Source: Ophioderma brevispina (lineage: Eukaryota > Echinodermata > Ophiuroidea > Amphilepidida > Ophiodermatidae). Taken from it: a DNA stretch of 64,000 nt. This document shows, piece after piece, positions 56,873 to 64,000 of the stretch. Position numbers and translations under genes: made by a program. The notes under the pieces were generated by a model, which was not told the origin of the DNA, searched no databases, and saw only the letters and a program-made list of their open reading frames with translations. Each line of letters opens with the position of its first letter. The stretch's first letter is position 1. The stretch lies in the NCBI GenBank assembly GCA_023653785.1, contig JAMKCH010005400.1:1-64000 (forward strand). Reading direction: 5' to 3'.

Positions 56873-57952
56873 TGATAAGTAAATTGCCCAGTGTGCAGAG
56901 AAACAAAGTTACAATCAGATTCTTGTTTTTATTATGGAAACCGACTAGCCATTGTTATTGGCCATGAAGTTGAAACGCTTTTAGGTCGTTATCACCGTCC
57001 GATTTTTAGAGTGAGCTGTCAGCGTTCACGAAATAAGTAAAAACTGAGTTTGATACGAGTCAATAAACTTTACCCGTTTATTTAGCTTTTACCTCCTTTT
57101 ATCCGTGGAAACTCAATGGCTATACAACAGTCACGCAGCTACGTCCCAGAGCTAAGCACTGGGCGGAGGTCCATCCCTCATTTTCATGGCGTTGGGATCA
57201 GGCTACGCGGTCCGGAAAGGACTTCCCACGGTGTAGTCTGGTTCACAGACTTGAAAGTATTTTCAACTTGATACTGCGTAGAGACTAACGGTATCAGTCC
57301 GAATAGAGCAATGTGTGGAATGAAACTAAATCCTAAATATTCCGGAAAACAAAACGGGGTTCTATGGATGTTTTTGCATCAGAGGTCTTACTATGTCTGG
57401 TTTTGAATATGTATCGTAATTGGGTCTGTACCTATAGAACCTATCGAGGAAATTGAACGTTTGTATCGGGTACAATTTCGGTGCTCGCAGCACGGAAAGT
57501 GACCACGAATCGCCTATGGGAGAATCCCTTTTCACAGTCAACTTGCATTTCGATATTATTCCAGGCTTGAGAATTTTCAAACACTGCGTTTCAATTACGC
57601 CATTTTGGTCAATTTTAGAAAACAGGATTTACGTACTTACCGGGACCGCCTTAGGATCAGGCGATTCTCAGTATAATTTGCTGGGGTCGTCATTTTGCCT
57701 GCTCCCGCTGAATTAATAACCCTTCATTAGACCTAAATGTGAATAATATATAGTTAATTTCAATACTTGGCAGTAACCAATAACTGAAGTTAAAAAAACA
57801 GACAGTCGTCTTTAAAAAAGTGATCTTTATCGTCCGTTGTGAAGTGCGTTCAGTGATGGCGCCGGGGTCGCGGTATTTATATTCCATTCCCAGCAAATCA
57901 TACTCATCATCTTTATCCTCGCCCAGTCTTACTTGGTTATAATAATTCTATA
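56873..57952. other. Intergenic DNA with an unexplained GC-richer block
   Basis: 57130-57250 is GC-rich (CTAAGCACTGGGCGGAGG, GGTCCGGAAAGGACTTCCCA) and contains the near palindrome GGTCCGGAAAGGACTT. It matches no RNA gene I know. Short frames at 57362-57716 are not recognisable. Confidence 0.35.
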
Positions 57953-58181
57953 AGTATCATCAGTGGCGTAACGGGCATGGCCCCGCTAGCGACGTGGGGC
58001 AAATTTCCCAGTCGGGAATTTTCCCTCTCAGGGGGGTCAAAAGGCAAATTTTTCCCGGTCCGAGGGCTAAAAATGACTGATTAGCATGATTTTTGCAAAT
58101 TTTTCCATGGGACAAAGTCTTCAGGGGGGAAACATGCCCCACCTGGCCCCCCCCCCCGCCTGTTACGCCACTGAGTATCAT
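57953..58181. mobile_element. hAT-type MITE (213 bp) with perfect 8-bp target duplication
   Basis: The element 57961-58173 runs from CAGTGGCGTAACGGGC to its exact inverse GCCTGTTACGCCACTG (one mismatch). AGTATCAT is present immediately on both sides (57953-57960, 58174-58181). It is non-coding, with a C run near the right end. Confidence 0.92.
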
Positions 58182-58535
58182 CAAAGGTCCAAGGTTCCCA
58201 TCAGCTAATAGCTGCGTAACAGTGTTTTTTCAAGGGGGCAGAAGGGGGGCACATGCATTTTCAGTGGGGGCAAGCATAATTGGGCGCCATATTTTCCGGC
58301 TCGCTACGCTCGCCAATGGTTGAACCAAATTTTTCACAGTCGGATGGCAATTCTGAAGAGCGCGAGGGGGGGGGGGGAGGGGATGGGGGGTAGCAAAACT
58401 TACTTACTATAACGCCCCACGTGCGTAAAAGAGGCCTTGTTATATTGTTTATATTCTACAAGTAACCAGTCACTTATGAGCCCCGTCATCTCACTCCTGA
58501 GCAGCTGCCCCCCCCCCCCCCGGTTACGCCACTGA
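58182..58535. other. Spacer with a solitary hAT-like end
   Basis: CGGTTACGCCACTG ends at 58534 after a C run, like the right terminus of the element at 57961. Its left partner was not found. G runs lie at 58365-58388. Confidence 0.45.
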
Positions 58536-58860
58536 TCGCAACTATCCTCGTCCCAGGGACCCCAGATTTCCGGAAGTGGTCAACATTTTGGTATCAGAGC
58601 GAAAGCTACTATTTTTCATTTACCCTGTGAAGTTTTCGGGCTAAAGGATATTTGGTTTGATGTATGAGCGAAACCATCTCATTTGGTCGACCAATGTTAA
58701 TTTACAGGTACTCTATAAGGTTACAAAATCACGTTTCAGCTCTCACATCAAAAACGGGTGAAATATCGGCGCCGAAACTTTACAGCATGGGACTTTTGGG
58801 GTGAGGCTATTCTACTCAGATGAAAAAATGTATAGACTAAAACGGGCCATCCACCTTGAA
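58536..58860 (-). mobile_element. TTAA-type MITE family C, copy 3 (minus)
   Basis: Reversed relative to copies 1 and 2: CCTCGTCCCAGGGACCCCAG, AAGCTACTATTTTTCATTTACCC, CATTTGGTCGACCAAT, and the end GGGCCATCCACCTTGAA. The terminal TTAA is changed to TTGAA at the right. The left end is truncated where it meets the hAT-like end at 58534. Confidence 0.75.
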
Positions 58861-59738
58861 GGTACCATCATCACGATTACGTGCTAATTAAAAAAAAATT
58901 ATGGATCTGATTTTAAGTTTAATAATGATAGTTCTAAATTTCGATGATAATGTATTAACAAAAGGTGTCATACAACAATCTCCCCTTGATAATAGAAAGT
59001 TGTCAACTTGACATAAATTACAGTATACTAATGCGTACAAAGTTAAAGTTAACATGGCATTGACTTCTCTTGATTATCGTTAAATATAATTGCGTCACAA
59101 CTATTTTTAGTAAATTATATTATTGTTAGGCCTATTCAGGGGTACTGAAATATTTGAGTTAGTTTCCTAAAGACAACCATGCACTAACAAACTTCTTCGT
59201 AACAATTACAAATGAAGAGCACCTCTCATTACTGAATGGTGACGTCATATTTGTGATACAGCTTGGGGATATTTCGGAAATTCTGCAATGTGTGTTAATT
59301 GAGGTTCGAGAGACTTCTTAGACCTTAGGTGGTCAAAATTATATGCGCAATGATAATGGGGGAATCCGGGATGGTCTCGGCTATTGGAAGCTGAAAACAG
59401 AATTCAAATCAGACTTTCCGTTAGTGAATGTTTGTGTTGTTTTTGTGTTAGTAAAGTTGCGCCATGAGTCAATCTCAGAAATTGGGGGTTGATTAATTGG
59501 GGGTTGTTTGTTGAAAAGCTTCGTATAATAATCGTATCACGGGTCAATTCTGAACACACTGTCTCAACCATGCAGGGTGACATTAACGTTTACTACGCTG
59601 ACATGGAACCAAGTTTGAATTGGGAAATGCAATGGGAGTATTGATTGCTGTCATAATTATATGCGCGGAACTGTGTTTTGACTAAGAAGGGTCAGTTTGT
59701 GCGGAATGTTTTGCATGACACGTACGCAAGTGTGAGAG
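58861..59738. other. Intergenic DNA, no gene seen
   Basis: Nothing supported. Confidence 0.4.
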
Positions 59739-60101
59739 TTTGACCACCACTCATGCTCCTGGAGAATAGGTTGTGGCAACCGTTCCAGAGCGGAGCTATT
59801 CATTATATTGAGTGCTGACCACAATAGCAGTAGCGATTTATTCCGTAAATGTTATCAAGGATTAGAATTGCAAATCTGGCACACCAATCCTCGCTGTTCT
59901 TGTGGTTAGGGAGCTGATCTCATGATACAGTGGTCTCGGGTTCGAATCTCGCTACTGCCTCTTTTAAAATATGTAAAATTTTCATTATTTTGTCAGGTAA
60001 GAGGGAAAAATTCTTAGTCCAAAAAAAGATAAGAAAAAATAATAGCTGCACTTTGAGGTTAGTGAGGGAGACCTGCTCCTGGAGCATGGGTGGTGGTCAA
60101 A
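59739..60101. mobile_element. TIR element P (363 bp) carrying a tRNA-like segment
   Basis: TTTGACCACCACTCATGCTC at the left is inverted at the right as GAGCATGGGTGGTGGTCAAA, about 26 pairing bases. The left 130 bases match 4705-5395 in reverse (without its MITE). Between the ends lies a tRNA-like stretch (59893-59962). Confidence 0.75.
59893..59962 (+). repeat. tRNA-like sequence (SINE head or tRNA pseudogene)
   Basis: CTTGTGGTTAGGGAGC resembles a Pol III A box and GGGTTCGAATC (59938-59948) is a near-perfect B box about 35 bases later. The 70-base length fits a tRNA, but the acceptor ends do not pair well, so a SINE head is more likely than a working tRNA gene. Confidence 0.5.
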
Positions 60102-60970
60102 ACTACCGCGTGCGATACGTACAATGTACACACACAGATTTACTGCATTCGGTTGTGTGTATACTGCAACGCGGTTCATTTAAACTTAGGTCAATTGATC
60201 GAGCGCTATAAATAGCGAGTTATTTGCATAAATAGGAGTGTACTACACAGGCGCGAAGTGCCGTCGGTGACTAGAATCGATTTACGCATACATTACACTT
60301 TTATACAGCTTCAATAGAGTAGGTTTGTCTGTGCCATGCTAAAACGTAGAAATGAAATCAATAAGACAACTACAAGTAAATCGATTTATTTCTGCTACTT
60401 TTGCAAACGAGTCGATTACTGATGGTGTTATATAAAGGAGTCAATTGAAAAGACCAATCGAAGGCTTATGGAAGTAACTCCAGTCAATGCAGTTACGGAG
60501 CCGGTGTTTTTAATATTAACAAAATGTAAATGTGGTCACTTTTTCCGTTGGTTAATTATTCATTGTTTCATAAAGTGCACTCGAAGTATATGACGGATAA
60601 TAATTTCGTTCTAGTGCATTTGACAACATAACTCGCACTTGAGCATGATTCTATGTTCTTAGGTCTCGCGCTTGTGGCGATCGACCTAAGAAAACAGAAT
60701 ATGCTCATGCGCAGTTATCTTGACGGATACACTGAACTCAGATCATATTATCCTTATCATCCCCTGTGCCATACGTGCTCCAGTAAAGCAGTATTCAATT
60801 TGGGAAGTATGTTGAAGTTACATTATACAAGGCTAAATTCTTGATATGGTGAGAGGTTAGGCAATGTGATGGGGCAAAATTCATACAATTAGAGCAATAT
60901 GTATAGATTCGTTTATGGATTCGTTTGTTTGTTGTTTATTTGTTTGATTTTTTTTTTTCTTTGCTATTTT
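60102..60970. other. Intergenic DNA, no gene recognised
   Basis: A 63-codon frame (60653-60844) has no motif. Confidence 0.4.
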
Positions 60971-61029
60971 TTGTTTATTTATTTGTTTGTTTGTTTGTTT
61001 GTTTGTTTGTTTGTTTGTTTGTTTGTTTG
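60971..61029. repeat. TTTG tetranucleotide microsatellite
   Basis: About 14 TTTG units in tandem with a few TTTA variants at the start. Confidence 0.95.
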
Positions 61030-61677
61030 CTTCTGGCTTGACTTCGTAGGTATTTTCTTCCTGTGACACGAATACAACATCAGACGATGCACACTAATAA
61101 TTTATGGTATCTATACCGGTCAGTATAATTTAAGAAAAATGTACAGCGTATCTCAGAAAAACGTACGTGAAACACAAATGCTTGAGGCACATTGCTTTAA
61201 ACGTTAATCAGAACGTAATCTTATATTTGAAGCTATTCAGATGTTTACTGCATGTGATAAAACAGTTTAATTACGTAAAAAGCTTTGCCACATTTAAAAA
61301 GAGCTGTGAATTTCATTTGGGCCACTCTTTAAGAATTTTAGGCAACGAAAGAGTTTACGGCAACGATCAACACTCCACTACACTTTATGGGTGATTTGCA
61401 TTCAATGCTGTTGCTAAAGTAAAATTAATTGTTTGGGATACAACAGGGATAGGACTGCCTTGCTCGGGAATCTTCCCGCATTGGCCACTCGATTTTGGGC
61501 GGTTTGTGGCCGCATGTGCCTCGATCAAAATTGGGACAGATGCTGATAGACAAAGAAATGTGTATTTGTTCAATAGATAACTGTCTTTCGATTTTCGGGG
61601 TCGTAAAATTTCAAGTCCAACACTGTTTTGACAAAAGATCGTACGTAGTAAAATAAAGCGGGTTTTCTCCTTAAAAG
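61030..61677. other. Intergenic DNA, no gene recognised
   Basis: A 75-codon frame (61167-61394) has no recognisable motif. Confidence 0.4.
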
Positions 61678-62317
61678 TTAAAGAGACACTGCCACATTTG
61701 GAAAATAGTGCGCTCTCAAGATTTTTTCAAAATGGTTTTGTATATGTCCTCACCTGAAATGCTTTAGCCCAAATCAGCGCCCTTATGGGTAAACAGAATG
61801 ATTTTATGATAAAACCACTTCGGGTTGGTTTTATTCAGCAGACCACGAATCATGGCGTTAAACACAAGAAAACACACGCATTCACCCTGTTTGACCAGCG
61901 TGGCAGGAGATATAGTCCTCCGGACTCGTAGTCCGCACGCCTGCAATAAGGCACACGATTCAGACGACTCTACACACAATATTAGTTTCACGTTTTATTC
62001 CGTTTTCGTCTATGGAGCCCAGGGGCTATAGCTCCAGGGGAACTATATCTCATTTTACACCGGTTTGTAACCTTTGCGGCTTTTTTGAATACGAGTCTAT
62101 GATATTCATGTAATAGACACATTTGTTGATTAAAATTATGGCAAACCCCCAAAAGAGGGGCTAATGATTAGTATGTCTTTGGTCTCTTATTAAGGCTCCT
62201 ATATGCTTGATAGTATGATATATTTGTGTGTAAAATATATCGGTATTCTTCCAGTTTCTTTGACTATCATTTGAGATCAAATTGAATTTTGTTGAAAATG
62301 TGCCTGTGCCACTTTAA
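61678..62317 (+). mobile_element. TTAA-flanked family A element, complete (640 bp)
   Basis: TTAAAGAGACACTGCCACAT at the left and, inverted at the right, TTAAAGTGGCACAGGCACAT give about 25-base ends directly on TTAA (61678-61681, 62314-62317). The left interior (AAAATAGTGCGCTCTC, CCTCACCTGAAATG) matches the copy at 16676. An M element occupies the centre (61894-62063). No transposase. Confidence 0.85.
61894..62063 (+). mobile_element. MITE family M, copy 3, inside a TTAA element
   Basis: ACCAGCGTGGCAGGAGATAT to CATTTTACACCGGT, with TTAGTTTCACGTTTTATTCC and GTCTATGGAGCCC as in copies 1b and 2. A weaker M-like right end also sits inside the related element at 16676, so M may be a regular part of this element and not a chance insertion. 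Confidence 0.7.
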
Positions 62318-62902
62318 ACCGACATACAAGGTGTACACCCTCTGTGCTATTCAATTCTTTTCTTCCAGTATAGTACATCCACTGTTTTGTTAACTCTCAA
62401 AGAAAAATTGCGGCTTTAAATGGACTCATGCGTTCAAAAGTTAGAGTTGCGGAAGTGAAAGTACCCGATGTGAAAGACCGAACAAATTACACCAAGAATA
62501 TAAGTATTCATGGTTTTGCGTTCATCTTTGGGATTTGCGGCATATCTTCCATTAATTGCACATTTGGAATATAGCTATGGTAAGACCAGTGACATAACCA
62601 GTGGGTGAGGGGGTGGGAGGGGTAAGGGCGGAATCCCCCACTGAAAGATCCCTTTCCCTTCTGGCCACAGTAGAGATCAGGAAAAGTAATAAATTGATAG
62701 TATTAACAGTTTACCGTGTTCACCTTTGTAAAATGTGTGTTAGTGATGCCCCCAAAATTATATTGTTTCCCCCACCTTCCCCCTCCCCAAATGAATATGT
62801 CTGATTACATCATTGGGTAAGAGTGTAAAATGACACCAGATATCAAAATAATATTTAATCAAATCAATTTTTGCACCTGAAGCAACAATTTGCAGCATTC
62901 TT
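62318..62902. other. Intergenic DNA, no gene seen
   Basis: G-rich patch at 62598-62630. Nothing else. Confidence 0.4.
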
Positions 62903-63525
62903 TCAACTTGCTTGATTTCCATGTAGTTGTTGTTGTTGTTGTACGGTTCCGTCATGACTGACAGGTCGCGACCTTCGTGATGACATGCCATCTCTGTGCC
63001 AAGGCATACACTGATGGAAGAGATTGTCCAACAAGAGTTTAATCCTGTCGATCCACCGTGTCCGTGGCCTCCCACGTTTCCTCCTTCCTTCAATCTTTCC
63101 TTGAAGGATGACTTTTTCAAGGCAGTTACCCTCCCGTCTTGCAATATGGCCAAAGTAATCAAGTGTTTGGCGGTTGACATGATCAAACAGACGGTCTTTT
63201 CCCCCAATTTCCTGCAGCACACTGTTGTTGGGTCTTTTCGCAGTCCAGGATATTCTGAGCATTCTGCGCCAGCACCAGAGCTCAAAGGCATGAATCCTTT
63301 TACAATCTGCTTTTGTGAGTGTCCAGGATTCACAGCCGTAGGTTGCAACTGGGAAGATGAGTGCACGAACCAAGCGAGTTTTTGTTGCCTTTGTGATTCC
63401 TCTATCAGCCCATATTTTTGTGAGCTTAGCCATTGAAGATCTAGCCATTGCTAAGCGCTTCTGATTTCAATTCCACAGCCGCCATCCTGGGAGATTAGGG
63501 CACCAAGGAAGTTGAATTGAGTAAA
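62903..63525 (-). pseudogene. LINE 3' end, RT C-terminal domain (minus)
   Basis: The minus strand reads FNFLGALISQDGGCGIEIRS (about 63520-63460, an upstream frame) followed by the open frame from 63448: MARSSMAKLTKIWADRGI, TRLVRALIFPVATYGCESW, FELWCWRRMLRISWTAKRPN, LDYFGHIARREGNCLEKVI, GRRKRGRPRTRWIDRIK. This is the typical post-catalytic region of a widespread animal endonuclease-reverse transcriptase LINE. It is cut at its 5' side near 63525 and ends near an AAC microsatellite (62926-62942). The coding frame is still largely open, so the insertion is younger than the other LINE remains here. Confidence 0.9.
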
Positions 63526-64000
63526 ACTTCCGAAATACATGTACATGTATAGGCCTACATAACAGAACAGATTAAAGCATTAAAATGTTCCATATAAATC
63601 ACATCTTGTAAATCTCATTGAATCTCAAGTAGGCTAATCTACACTATCACTCGCAATACCGCGCCAAAGAAACCATCGTGTTAATTTATTTTGAAGCCCT
63701 CATGCTGCATAGTATTAAGTCTCAAGTGCACAGTCGGTGTGCAGTTTGTTCGGGGATGAAAACGGACACCTTCACAAAAATAACTGTAGCCGATGAATGC
63801 CTTGATCAATTTCAAAAATTTAAAATTCTTGTGAAAGCAGATTAAACAAGATATCTATGACAGGAATTAATTCGGTAAAATCCATCAAAGTTTCTTCATT
63901 AAAAATCCCTCATTTGGTTGTACCTTTTTATGACTCACCCTGTAGTTTACCTTTTTATAATAAATGTTAGTCCAAATTATATTCTAGAGAAATGCATGGT
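63526..64000. other. Intergenic AT-rich DNA to the window edge
   Basis: Nothing supported. Confidence 0.4.

Noticed and set aside
57620..57700. U1 snRNA-like ACTTACC start near 57638
   Set aside because: Only seven bases agree with the U1 5' end; no Sm site or following stem-loops match.
59893..59962. Functional tRNA gene
   Set aside because: The B box is good but acceptor-stem pairing is poor and the sequence lies inside a repeat element, so a SINE head is more likely.

Overview
The window reads as nuclear DNA of an invertebrate animal, probably a marine deuterostome such as an echinoderm or hemichordate; the species assignment is inference. The evidence is: single-exon class A GPCR genes of invertebrate aminergic and moody/Tre1/GPR84-like type, tRNA-derived SINEs, LINE remains of at least three kinds, hAT-type, TTAA-type and TA-type miniature transposons, AT-rich intergenic DNA with many simple repeats, and no operons, Shine-Dalgarno sites or CRISPR arrays.

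Only two intact protein-coding genes can be defended, both on the plus strand. At 7710-8981 lies a 423-residue aminergic receptor of tyramine/octopamine/alpha2-adrenergic type with a full set of amine-binding residues. A possible 77-base intron lies in its 5' leader (7161-7237) and a poly(A) signal follows it (9109). At 51026-52225 lies a 399-residue orphan-type rhodopsin-family receptor with NRL instead of DRY and no TM6 toggle tryptophan. A short first coding exon may start at 3604. The two receptors are 42 kb apart, and nothing in the sequence links their functions.

The rest is largely transposon-derived. 1-1165: CR1/Jockey-like LINE, minus strand. 1.4-7 kb: SINE, a MITE interrupting an older repeat, a TTAA MITE, and a 328-base insertion with 15-base target duplications. 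9.6-10.2 kb and 24.6-25.5 kb: two copies of a piggyBac-like element. 14.8-17 kb: CCGGTGT-ended elements, a LINE tail and a TTAA element end. 18.9-21.1 kb: an exact 231-bp tandem duplication, then two TTAA elements back to back. 22.2-24 kb: a palindromic TA-flanked MITE and a GAT array. 25.9-29.9 kb: a 4.07-kb element with terminal inverted repeats of more than 500 bp, rich in YY1-like ATGGCGGC motifs. 30.8-39.4 kb: SINE, many MITEs, a LINE tail and a hAT MITE with a perfect 8-bp target duplication. 39.8-43.6 kb: a nearly full-length but dead LINE. 44-45 kb: a 930-bp CTG/CTA array. 47.25-50.48 kb: a young 1.5-kb direct duplication just upstream of the second receptor. 52.3-63.5 kb: more MITEs, a 1-kb region with five GTCACACACGTGACC-like motifs, hAT elements, a tRNA-like SINE head and a LINE tail.

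The most notable biology is the density and nesting of TTAA-targeting miniature elements, the long-TIR element and the CACGTG-motif region. I found no protein-coding system beyond the two receptors.
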